A stretch of DNA of 10,099 bases. Origin: Verrucomicrobiota bacterium (GTDB lineage: Bacteria > Verrucomicrobiota > Verrucomicrobiia > Limisphaerales > UBA11358). The stretch's first letter is position 1; every line of letters begins with the position of its first letter. Of the stretch, positions 1 to 8,474 are shown one piece after another. The stretch is taken from positions 1-10,099 of the forward strand of contig JAJPKI010000109.1 in assembly GCA_021323835.1 (NCBI GenBank). The letters are read 5' to 3'. The notes under the pieces are model-generated. The model made no database searches, was not told where the DNA came from, and saw nothing but the letters and a program-made list of their open reading frames with translations. The translations under genes and the position numbers were made by a program.

Positions 1-823
1 AATCCGCGAGCATCGCGCGCGGAAAGTCAACTTGCTCTGGAGCAGTCGTAGAAACGGTAAATCCGCGTTCTTGATAAAATTCGGCAATAGTATTTTCGCC
101 AAGCGTGGAAAGTTCGTCGAGAAATCCCGCGCCGGAAACTTTTCCGCAAACGACCATCGCGCGACGAATGCCGAGCGATTGCGCGACGCGCGCCAGCGGC
201 TCGCAAAATTCCGGACGCGGCACGCCGATAAGCATCGCCGACGGTCGCGCCGGATTTAGCAGCGGCCCGAGTAAATTGAAAATCGTCCGTTGTCCGCGCT
301 CGGCGCATAATTTTCGCGCGGGAGAAATATTTTTGAACGCCGGATGATAATTGGGCGCGAAGAAAAAGGCGAAATTGCGTTCGCGCAGAGATTTCGCAGC
401 GTCCGCAGGCGACAAATCAATTTTAATTCCAAGTGCTTCGAGCACATCCGCACTTCCGGCATTTGAAGTAATCGCGCGATTGCCGTGCTTGGCCACCGTT
501 ACACCCGCAGCGGCGCAAATAATTGCCGCCGCTGTTGAAATGTTAAATGTGCCGAGACGGTCGCCGCCGGTTCCGACAACATCGAGAATTTCTCGCGAGC
601 GCGTTTGCGCATCGAGCGGCGGCTGGATGGATTTGTCGCGCAACGCGCCGGCGAACGTCGCAATTTCTTCGACCGTCTCGCCTTTTTTGGCGAGTGCGGT
701 CAAAAAATTTGCCTTTGCTTCCGCCGAAATTTTTTCATCGGCGAGCGATTCCACCGCATCGCGACATTGGACTTCACTTAAAGATTGTCCCGTCGCAAGC
801 AATTGTGTGAATTGGTCGAGCAC
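1..823 (-). CDS. trpD: Anthranilate phosphoribosyltransferase TrpD (partial, C-terminus beyond left edge)
   Basis: TrpD transfers the phosphoribosyl group of PRPP to anthranilate, an early cytosolic step of tryptophan synthesis. Reading the minus strand from a GTG at 823-821 gives 274 uninterrupted codons. An in-frame TAA lies three codons upstream and no ATG lies between, so GTG is the likely start; the protein opens VLDQFTQLLATGQSL, a typical TrpD N-terminus. An all-helical N-terminal domain (about 1-65) precedes the glycosyltransferase family 3 domain. Visible signatures are GTGGD (84-88) and FNIST (93-97) for PRPP/Mg binding, KHGNR (112-116), SNAGSAD (120-126), RTIFNLLGPLLNP (179-191) and FLDELS (234-239). 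The family is usually about 340 residues, so roughly 65 are missing off the edge. There is no visible Shine-Dalgarno. It is transcribed away from the exporter operon, and no other trp gene is in view. Identification is secure. Confidence 0.96.
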   Translation of the reverse strand, partial: MLDQFTQLLATGQSLSEVQCRDAVESLADEKISAEAKANFLTALAKKGETVEEIATFAGALRDKSIQPPLDAQTRSREILDVVGTGGDRLGTFNISTAAAIICAAAGVTVAKHGNRAITSNAGSADVLEALGIKIDLSPADAAKSLRERNFAFFFAPNYHPAFKNISPARKLCAERGQRTIFNLLGPLLNPARPSAMLIGVPRPEFCEPLARVAQSLGIRRAMVVCGKVSGAGFLDELSTLGENTIAEFYQERGFTVSTTAPEQVDFPRAMLAD

Positions 824-943
824 GGCAAAATGTTAGCGGCAATTGGCGCGGCATAAAGGGAAAGTTCGTGCGCTGATACAAAAATTTTCGTAACTTGGCA
901 GCCGCTCGCGCTGTCTCATTCATTGGCTTTCGCGATTCGATTT
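824..943. promoter_or_regulatory. Divergent intergenic region between trpD and the exporter operon
   Basis: These 120 bases separate two divergent starts, so they should hold promoters for both directions. On the plus strand a TTGGCA (895-900) could be a -35 element, but the hexamer 17 bases downstream (ATTCAT, 918-923) is a poor -10. No convincing operator, attenuator leader peptide or riboswitch fold is visible. The location supports a regulatory role; the exact elements are not resolved. Confidence 0.35.
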
Positions 944-2242
944 ATGTCACAAAGAAACAGCGGTTTCGCTTTGAAATGGCCGGTCATCATCGTGACCGGT
1001 CTTGTCGTCGTTGGATTTTGCATTTGGATTTTTTCGCGCGGTGACAATAGCGCGCCCCAATTTCAGACTGCCGTTGTCGAACGCGGCGATATTACCAATG
1101 TCGTCACCGCGACCGGCACGCTCAATCCAGTCGTCAACGTGCAAGTCGGCTGCCAGGTTTCCGGCCGCATCAAAGCGCTTTACGTGGATTTCAATTCAGA
1201 AGTGAAATCGAATCAGCTCATCGCGGAAATTGACACGCGCACTTACGAGGCGCAGGTCGCCAGCGCTCAGGCGGATTTGGCGAACGCGAAGGCTAATTTG
1301 GAATTGCAGCAGGCCAATGCCGAGCGCGACGCGCAATTGTTCACGAACAAATTGATTGCCCGCGCCGATTACGACTCGGACATTGCCACGTTGCACGAGG
1401 CTGAAGCCACGGTGCTTATCAAACAGGCGTCGTTGAGCAACGCGATGAACAATCTCGGCTACTGCAAAATTTATTCGCCGGTGGACGGCACGGTGATTTC
1501 TCGCGCAGTGGACGTGGGGCAAACAGTCGCGGCAAGTTTGAGCGCGCCGACGCTCTTTCAAATCGCAAACGATTTGACGCGGATGCAAATTGATTCGAGC
1601 GTGGCCGAGGCCGATGTTGGCGGCGTCGAAGAAAATCAGGACGTGGATTTTCGCGTGGACGCATATCCGAACCGCACGTTTCACGGCACCGTCACGCAAG
1701 TGCGCAACGCGCCGACGACGCAAAATAACGTCGTCACTTACGATTGCGTCATCGGCTTGACCAACGCGGATTACAAATTGAAGCCGGGCATGACGGCAAA
1801 CGTCAGCATTGTCATCGCGCAGCACGAAGACGTTTTAAAAATTCCCAATTCGGCGCTGCGACTTCGTCCACCGGAAGGAACGGTCGCAAGCTCGGAAACA
1901 AATTCTGCTTCGCCGTCGCAAACCGCGCAGACCAATGTCAACCGTCAGGCCGGGGCGGGAAATCGTCAAGGCGGCGGACGCCGTCGTGGAGGCGGAAACG
2001 GCGGCGGCGGATTGGGCAGCGGTCGCCGTATTGTTTATGTGTTGCAGGCAAATGCGGGAAAAAATGCAAAATTGCAAGCCGTGCAAATTCGCACTGGCAT
2101 CACCGACGGCATTTACACTGAGGTGATTGAAGGTTTGAAGGAAGGCGACCAGATTGTCACCGGCGTGACCGTTGCGCAGGGCACACCCGCGACCGGAAAT
2201 AATCCATTTGGCGGCGGTGGCGGATTCCCACGACGGTTTTAA
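944..2242 (+). CDS. MacA-like periplasmic adaptor (HlyD/membrane fusion protein) of an ABC exporter
   Basis: This 432-residue protein is the likely adaptor linking an inner-membrane MacB-type transporter to an outer-membrane channel. One N-terminal membrane anchor (about 9-29) is followed by a short cytosol-to-periplasm transition. Next come a lipoyl/barrel-sandwich half (VQVGCQVSGRIKALYVDF), an Ala/Gln/Asn-rich alpha-helical hairpin (about 95-165), the second lipoyl half (YSPVDGTVISRAVDVGQTV) and beta-barrel and membrane-proximal domains ending in EGLKEGDQIVTG. A Gly/Arg-rich insertion (337-362) interrupts the membrane-proximal domain, and the tail is NPFGGGGGFPRRF. I chose ATG at 944; an in-frame TTG at 923 would add seven residues before a less typical start. 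No Shine-Dalgarno is visible. The ATPase gene follows after 12 bases, which supports an ABC (MacAB) rather than an RND partner. The substrate cannot be told from sequence. Confidence 0.9.
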   Translation: MSQRNSGFALKWPVIIVTGLVVVGFCIWIFSRGDNSAPQFQTAVVERGDITNVVTATGTLNPVVNVQVGCQVSGRIKALYVDFNSEVKSNQLIAEIDTRTYEAQVASAQADLANAKANLELQQANAERDAQLFTNKLIARADYDSDIATLHEAEATVLIKQASLSNAMNNLGYCKIYSPVDGTVISRAVDVGQTVAASLSAPTLFQIANDLTRMQIDSSVAEADVGGVEENQDVDFRVDAYPNRTFHGTVTQVRNAPTTQNNVVTYDCVIGLTNADYKLKPGMTANVSIVIAQHEDVLKIPNSALRLRPPEGTVASSETNSASPSQTAQTNVNRQAGAGNRQGGGRRRGGGNGGGGLGSGRRIVYVLQANAGKNAKLQAVQIRTGITDGIYTEVIEGLKEGDQIVTGVTVAQGTPATGNNPFGGGGGFPRRF

Positions 2243-2254
2243 TTTTATTCGCGT

Positions 2255-3009
2255 ATGAACGCGGTCATTCAACTCGACGACGTCCACAAAATTTATCACA
2301 CGGGCGAAGTGGACGTTCACGCCGTGCGCGGCGTATCGCTGAAAATTTTTCCCGGCGAATTTGTTGCGCTCATGGGTGCGAGCGGCTCAGGAAAATCCAC
2401 GTTGATGAACATGATTGGCTGCCTCGACCGCGCGTCGCAGGGATTTTATTTGCTCGACGGCACGGATGTTTCAAAATTGAATCGCGATGAACTTGCGGAC
2501 ATTCGCAATTTGAAAATCGGATTTGTCTTTCAAGGCTTTAATTTGCTCGCGCGCACTTCGGCGGCGGAAAACACGGAATTGCCGATGCTTTATGTTCGTC
2601 ATCATTTGCAAAGTCACGAGCGGCGTGAACGCGCGTTGAAATCATTGGAAATTGTCGGTCTCGCCCAACGCGCCGACCATCATCCGAATCAGCTTTCCGG
2701 CGGACAACAGCAGCGCGTCGCCATCGCGCGCGCCCTCGTGAATCAACCGGCGCTGCTGCTCGCCGACGAGCCGACGGGAAATCTCGACAGTCAGACGAGC
2801 ATCGAAATCATGGGTGTGTTTCAAAAATTAAATGACGCGGGAATTACCATCGTCATGGTCACGCATGAATTGGACATTGCCAGTTACACCAAACGCACGG
2901 TGATTTTGCGCGACGGAAAAATTTTGACCGACGAACCGGTAAAAAATCGGCTGATTGCGGAAAACGAATTGCAAAAATTGCGCGCGGCGCAGCAGGCCGT
3001 TCAACTCGC

Positions 3010-3013
<4 letters not shown>
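2255..3013 (+). CDS. MacB/LolD-type ABC transporter ATP-binding protein
   Basis: This is a complete 252-residue nucleotide-binding subunit that should hydrolyse ATP at the cytosolic face to drive the permease encoded next. Everything needed for catalysis is present: Walker A GASGSGKST (41-49), Q-loop Gln93 in FVFQGFNLL, signature LSGGQQQ (147-153), Walker B LLLADEPT with Glu172, D-loop GNLD (176-178 region) and switch His204 in MVTHE. The segment LMNMIGCLDRASQG after Walker A and the TGNLDS context are characteristic of the MacB/LolD/FtsE-like mechanotransmission exporters rather than of importers. A polar, Gln/Glu/Ala-rich tail (about 228-252) extends beyond the core fold. The start ATG is 12 bases past the adaptor stop and has no Shine-Dalgarno. 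Its TGA overlaps the permease ATG by four bases (ATGA), implying translational coupling and a 1:1 complex. Confidence 0.95.
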
Positions 3014-4263
<1,250 letters not shown>

Positions 4264-4266
4264 AGC

Positions 4267-5271
4267 GTGAGCGCGGAAATTTTATCAACGCACACGCCGC
4301 AATTGTTTCAAGCCGCCGTCCAACGCGCGGTGAAATTGCTGCGCGCCGGCGAAGTTGTCGCGTTGCCGACGGAAACGGTTTACGGCCTCGCCGCAAATGC
4401 GTTCGATGAAAATGCCGTCGCAAAAATTTTTCAAATCAAAGGCCGACCGGCGAATAATCCGATTATTGTCCACGTTGCCAATTTAGAAATGGCGAAGCGC
4501 TGCGTAAAAAATTTTCCGGCGCTTGCAGAAAAATTGGCAAAATCATTTTGGCCCGGACCATTGACGATGGTTTTGCCGCGAGCAGAAAAAATTCCTGACA
4601 ACGTGACCGCTGGTGGAAAAACGGTTGGCATTCGCTGGCCGAGCCATCCATTTATTCAAGCCGTGATTCGCGAATGTGATTTTCCATTGGCCGCGCCGAG
4701 CGCGAATCTTTCAAATTCCATTTCACCGACAAATGCCAAGCATGTTCGCAAACAATTGGGCGAAAAAATTTCACTGATTGTGGATGGCGGCCAATCGCAA
4801 GTTGGAATTGAATCCACGGTTTTGGATTTAACCGTTTCGCCGCCGCGATTGCTCCGGCCGGGGATGATTCACGAGCACACACTGATGGCCGTAACAGAAA
4901 AATTGGCAATTGGATTTGGCGACAGCGAAGAAATTTTGAAAAGCCCGGGCCAATTGAAAAAACATTACGCGCCAAAAGCGAAATTATTGGTTCTGAATTG
5001 GAATGATGAAGACGATTTAAAATCTCGAATTCGCAATTCGAAATTCGAAGTTCGAGATTGTCAAATCATTGCTCACACCAAAATTCCTTCTGTCGAAAAT
5101 TTTGCCGGCGTGAGCGTGATTCCGCACGACGCCGAGGCATTTGCGCGCGCGCTTTACTCCGAATTGCATCGCTGTGACGACGTTGGCGCGCGAATTATTG
5201 TCATTGAAGCGCCGCCGGAATCGCCGGAATGGTCGGGCATCGCCGACCGATTGCGCCGCGCGGCGGGGTGA
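4267..5271 (+). CDS. sua5: Threonylcarbamoyl-AMP synthase, two-domain Sua5 form
   Basis: Sua5/TsaC makes L-threonylcarbamoyladenylate from threonine, bicarbonate and ATP. The TsaBDE machinery then uses it to form t6A37 in tRNAs reading ANN codons. The 334-residue product has an N-terminal YrdC domain (about 12-200) with PTETVYGL (34-41), KGRPANNPIIVH (58-69), WPGPLT (95-100), PSANLS (144-149) and ESTVLDL (182-188). The linker SPGQLKKHYAP (226-236) and a C-terminal Sua5 domain follow, ending IADRLRRAAG. The linker and extra domain distinguish it from the short TsaC form. The GTG start at 4267 lies 3 bases after the permease stop; the first ATG codon in frame is far inside the YrdC core, so GTG is needed. 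It is probably co-transcribed with the exporter genes, although a functional link is not evident. A repeat encodes residues 252-265 in the second domain. Confidence 0.95.
   Translation: MSAEILSTHTPQLFQAAVQRAVKLLRAGEVVALPTETVYGLAANAFDENAVAKIFQIKGRPANNPIIVHVANLEMAKRCVKNFPALAEKLAKSFWPGPLTMVLPRAEKIPDNVTAGGKTVGIRWPSHPFIQAVIRECDFPLAAPSANLSNSISPTNAKHVRKQLGEKISLIVDGGQSQVGIESTVLDLTVSPPRLLRPGMIHEHTLMAVTEKLAIGFGDSEEILKSPGQLKKHYAPKAKLLVLNWNDEDDLKSRIRNSKFEVRDCQIIAHTKIPSVENFAGVSVIPHDAEAFARALYSELHRCDDVGARIIVIEAPPESPEWSGIADRLRRAAG
5020..5061 (+). repeat. Heptamer tandem repeat (NAATTCG) with palindromic ends inside sua5
   Basis: AATTCG starts at 5028, 5035 and 5042, and the one-mismatch copy AGTTCG at 5049, so the period is exactly 7 bases over four units. 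The block is bounded by a perfect 9-base inverted pair, AATCTCGAA (5021-5029) and TTCGAGATT (5051-5059). It is read in frame as KSRIRNSKFEVRD in the variable start of the Sua5 C-terminal domain. It resembles short tandemly repeated or in-frame palindromic elements known from other bacteria; a mobile origin is inference. Confidence 0.6.
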
Positions 5272-5273
5272 AG

Positions 5274-7115
5274 TCATTGAACCGTGTCCGGCCGGAGTTT
5301 CCAGTATTCACTGTCGGCCAAAAATAATCGTTCCGGCAAAAATTTCACCTGCGGCGGCGCGTAACGCAGCGGAAAGTTTACCGGCGTCTGGCCTTCCGTC
5401 ACGGCTTGCAAAATGAAAGTGCCCCAACTGTATTCATGCGGCAAAATCCAGTCGGTCAAAAATCGTGCATCCATCGTTTCGGGCGTGAGATAAAGCGCAT
5501 GAATAGTTTTGGCTTCGTCGTTGACGGCGAAGAAATCACTTTGCGCATTGAGCGTGAGCCAGAGGCATTGGCGGTCGCCATACCACGCCACGGCCCACGG
5601 AATATCGCTCATCATCAAATCGTTTTTCTTGAGCCAGCCGGCAGTTTGTTGAATTTCGGGTGGATAATACGGCGGATAAGCAACCGGCGAAGGTTTATTT
5701 GTCCAAAGAAGGATTCGCATCGGCAAGCAACAAGCGATGGCAAAAAGAACGATGATAACATAACGCAATTCATAGGCGGCCAAAACCATTTGGTCGAGCA
5801 AAGTGTAAAACAAGCTGACGCCGTAAATAAAAATTAACGGCATCAACAATACCAAAAGATTTTCAGAATTGATGTCAGGCGATTTCGTTGAGAGATAAGT
5901 CTGGCCGAGGGCTTGGACGACGACAAATATACCCAGGCACATCAACAAAAAATAACGCGCGCGGCGCACGGCGACCTTTCGGAATTGCAGCAACAAACCC
6001 GCCAGGAAAAAAGTGCTGACCAAATCTTCGCCCAGCGTTGGCAATTTATAAATCAAAATGCCGACGCCGTTTTCCCAAAGCTTGTGGCGATACAACGACA
6101 GTTGGGAAATAAAAGTTAAATTTGGATGAATCGAACGTTCCAATTCAAAGCGCGGGAATAAAAAGGTGTCCTCCGTAATGGCATAACCGGCCGTGCCAAA
6201 CGGCGTGCCGCTGACTGTGTAATTGCGAATAATCCACGGCGTTAAAATAATAACAAAGGCGCCGACGACCGCGAGCACGTGCATAACGCGCCGCTGTCCG
6301 CCAAAAAAAATGAGAAACGCCACGACCGGAATAATTGCCCAGCCAAAAGCGTAACGCGTCAGCGCGCCGGTGCCGGTCAAAATTCCGACACAGATTGCCA
6401 GTTGGAAAATGCGTTTTACATTTGGCTGCGGTTCGCGCACGAGTTCTTCGATTTTCAAAAGGCACCAGGTCAGCGATAAAAAAATTATCAACAGCAACAT
6501 CGTTGATAAGCCCGAAAGGCTGAATTGCCACAGCACATTGCAAAATAAAACCAGGACCGCCGAAAGCCACGCCACGGCTGAATCAAACAATTTCCGCGCA
6601 ATCAAAAATGTGAGCGCAACCACGCCGAGCAGCAGAATTTGATTGAAAATGGCGATATAAAAATCCGGTTGATAAATCGCAAATTTCCCGCCGTCATTCC
6701 AAAAACTTTGTTTCAAATCCAATGTGAAATGAAACGGAAAAACTTTCATCAATCCGGCGAGCACGACAGGATAAACCGGTGCGTTCGCCAAATCCGGATG
6801 CGCTGTTTTTATCCGCGCAAAATCGGGCGCGTTCGTGCCAGAGGTAGCGCCTTTTGATTGGTTAAATTTTGTTTCAAGATAAATGCTCAGCGGCCGGACA
6901 AATTCCGTTGTATAGCCGCGGCCTTCGGAAATGTTTCGCGCCAGTTGTGCCGAGTCCATGCCTTCGGGCGTGAACATGTTTTTGTAAGCATGTGAATCGT
7001 ATCGCAGCGCGAGAATCACGACGAGGAGCGCCAGCGCGAAAAATTTCAAAAGGCGCGCGCCGGCGCCCACTTCCAATTTGTGAATGGCCGTCTGGATGAT
7101 TTCCGCGATTCGCAT
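5274..7115 (-). CDS. GT-C fold membrane glycosyltransferase (PMT_2/ArnT-like family 39)
   Basis: This 613-residue polytopic protein probably transfers a sugar from a lipid-linked donor to a periplasmic acceptor; donor and acceptor are unknown. Hydrophobic stretches suggest about eleven membrane segments between residues 23 and 469. The first periplasmic loop (about 40-150) holds GMDSAQLARNISEGRGYTT (52-70), where Asp54 occupies the place of the catalytic acid in GT-C enzymes. ALTRY (251-255) and TPWIIRNYTVSGTPFG (292-307) are typical of the PMT_2 family. A soluble C-terminal domain (about 470-613) begins after a Pro/Tyr-rich stretch (YPPYYPPEI, 480-488). The ATG lies 3 bases after the regulator stop and, unlike its neighbours, has a good Shine-Dalgarno inside the regulator's last codons. 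It meets sua5 tail to tail with a 2-base gap. The fold is well supported; the exact reaction is not. Confidence 0.82.
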   Translation of the reverse strand: MRIAEIIQTAIHKLEVGAGARLLKFFALALLVVILALRYDSHAYKNMFTPEGMDSAQLARNISEGRGYTTEFVRPLSIYLETKFNQSKGATSGTNAPDFARIKTAHPDLANAPVYPVVLAGLMKVFPFHFTLDLKQSFWNDGGKFAIYQPDFYIAIFNQILLLGVVALTFLIARKLFDSAVAWLSAVLVLFCNVLWQFSLSGLSTMLLLIIFLSLTWCLLKIEELVREPQPNVKRIFQLAICVGILTGTGALTRYAFGWAIIPVVAFLIFFGGQRRVMHVLAVVGAFVIILTPWIIRNYTVSGTPFGTAGYAITEDTFLFPRFELERSIHPNLTFISQLSLYRHKLWENGVGILIYKLPTLGEDLVSTFFLAGLLLQFRKVAVRRARYFLLMCLGIFVVVQALGQTYLSTKSPDINSENLLVLLMPLIFIYGVSLFYTLLDQMVLAAYELRYVIIVLFAIACCLPMRILLWTNKPSPVAYPPYYPPEIQQTAGWLKKNDLMMSDIPWAVAWYGDRQCLWLTLNAQSDFFAVNDEAKTIHALYLTPETMDARFLTDWILPHEYSWGTFILQAVTEGQTPVNFPLRYAPPQVKFLPERLFLADSEYWKLRPDTVQ

Positions 7116-7118
7116 AAA

Positions 7119-8474
7119 TCAGAATCCTTCCAAATGATACGTGTGCAATTTTCGGTGAAACGTCCGCCGGCTCATGCCGATTTTTTTTGCAGCCGACGTT
7201 CGATTGCCATTGGTTTCTTTCAGCGCACGAACGATTAATTGTTTCTCGGCTTCCTTCACGGTTAAATCATTTTGTTGTAACAATTGGCCGTCATTCTTTG
7301 CGCCGATGGAAATCTGCCGCGGCAAATCGCGCGCGGAAATTTTTTCGCCGCGGCAAAGCACGACCGCATGTTCCATCGCCGTCCGCAATTCGCGCACGTT
7401 GCCCGGCCACGAATAATTCATCAGCCATTCGAGCGCGTCCGCCGTGAAATCGTTCACCGGTTTATTGTTTTCCTTTGCAAATTCCTGCAAAAATTTTCGC
7501 GCCAGCAACGGAATATCGTCCGCGCGTTCGCGCAATGGCGGCAAATTGATTTCCACCACGCGCAAACGGAAAAACAAATCTTCGCGAAAAGTTCCGGCTT
7601 TAACCAGTTCTTCCAGATTTTTATTCGTCGCTGTAATCAAGCGAACATCCGCCATTAAAGTTTTATTTGAACCAACGCGCTCGAATGTCCGCTCGCCGAG
7701 AAATCGAAGCAATTTGACTTGAAGCGTCGCGTCAATTTCGCCGATTTCATCCAAAAAAAGCGTTCCGCCTTGCGCCTGTTCAAATCGTCCGATGCGTCGC
7801 TCGTGCGCGCCGGTAAATGCGCCGCGTTCGTGCCCAAACAATTCGCTTTCCAAAAGTGTCGGCGCCAGCGCCGCGCAATGAACCGCGACGAACGACTGTT
7901 TCGCGCGCGGACTCAATTGATGAACCGCTTTGGCAATCAATTCTTTTCCCGTGCCGCTTTCGCCTTCAATCAAAACCGTTGCGCGCGTCGGCGCCACTTG
8001 CTGGACGACATCAAAAATTTCTTTCATCGCCGGGGATTCGCCGATGATATTTTCCAAACCGAATTTCGAATCAAGTTGTTTGCGCAGCGAAACATTTTCC
8101 GTTTCCAGCTTCTGATTTTTCAGCGCCCGTGCGATGCGCATTTCCAATTCGTCAATTTGCAATCGCCCTTTCGCGATGTAATCGTCCGCGCCACGTTTCA
8201 TTGCTTCGACTGCAATTTCTTCCGAGCCGTAAGCAGTCATCAAAATGCAAATCGGCGGCTTCGACAAAGATTTTGCGCGCGCAATTAATTTCATTCCATC
8301 TTCATTCGGCAACTTAAAGTCGGTCAGCATGACGTCGAAATGTTCTGATTCGAGCAATTCAAACGCCGCCTTTGCGTCTTCAGCGATATAGACGTCGTAG
8401 CGGTCTTCCAGCGCGGCGCGCAAACCTTCGCGTGTCGTTTTTTCGTCGTCAACAATGAGCAATGTGGGTTTCAT
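7119..8474 (-). CDS. NtrC-family sigma-54-dependent response regulator
   Basis: This complete 451-residue enhancer-binding protein should be phosphorylated by the kinase encoded just upstream and then activate sigma-54 RNA polymerase. The receiver domain (about 4-115) has acidic Asp9/Asp10, phosphoacceptor Asp52 (LTDFKLP), Thr80 and Lys102. A helical linker (116-138) leads to the AAA+ domain (about 141-375) with Walker A GESGTGKE (171-178), the sigma-54 contact loop GAFTGA (218-223), Walker B GGTLFLDEIGE (236-246), the FFRLRV segment and WPGNVREL (356-363). A Fis-type helix-turn-helix closes the protein (about 422-448, GNRTSAAKKIGMSRRTFHRKL). All key residues are intact, so it should be an active sigma-54 activator, unlike NtrC relatives that have lost GAFTGA. 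Its ATG overlaps the kinase stop by four bases. I see no -24/-12 promoter in this window, so its targets are probably elsewhere. Confidence 0.97.
   Translation of the reverse strand: MKPTLLIVDDEKTTREGLRAALEDRYDVYIAEDAKAAFELLESEHFDVMLTDFKLPNEDGMKLIARAKSLSKPPICILMTAYGSEEIAVEAMKRGADDYIAKGRLQIDELEMRIARALKNQKLETENVSLRKQLDSKFGLENIIGESPAMKEIFDVVQQVAPTRATVLIEGESGTGKELIAKAVHQLSPRAKQSFVAVHCAALAPTLLESELFGHERGAFTGAHERRIGRFEQAQGGTLFLDEIGEIDATLQVKLLRFLGERTFERVGSNKTLMADVRLITATNKNLEELVKAGTFREDLFFRLRVVEINLPPLRERADDIPLLARKFLQEFAKENNKPVNDFTADALEWLMNYSWPGNVRELRTAMEHAVVLCRGEKISARDLPRQISIGAKNDGQLLQQNDLTVKEAEKQLIVRALKETNGNRTSAAKKIGMSRRTFHRKLHTYHLEGF
7125..7131 (-). promoter_or_regulatory. Shine-Dalgarno sequence for the glycosyltransferase
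   Basis: On the minus strand GGAAGGA lies 9 bases before the ATG at 7115-7113, inside the last codons of the regulator gene. It is the only clear Shine-Dalgarno at a gene start in this window, which supports this ATG as the true start and suggests translation linked to the regulator. Confidence 0.6.

Noticed and set aside
351..836. 161-codon plus-strand reading frame at the left end
   Set aside because: It is antisense to trpD, whose minus-strand frame carries GTGGD, FNIST, KHGNR and RTIFNLLGPLLNP. The plus-strand product has no recognisable motif.
895..910. Possible sigma-54 -24/-12 promoter before the adaptor gene; also considered at 9695 and 9739
   Set aside because: TGGCA or TGGCAC is present in each case, but no GC lies at the required spacing and no TTGC-like -12 element follows.
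923..943. TTG start adding seven residues to the adaptor
   Set aside because: The ATG at 944 gives a normal short N-terminus before the membrane anchor, and the extra residues have no supporting ribosome-binding site.
1196..1825. 209-codon minus-strand reading frame
   Set aside because: It is antisense to the adaptor gene, with skewed composition and no domain. The plus-strand protein is well supported.
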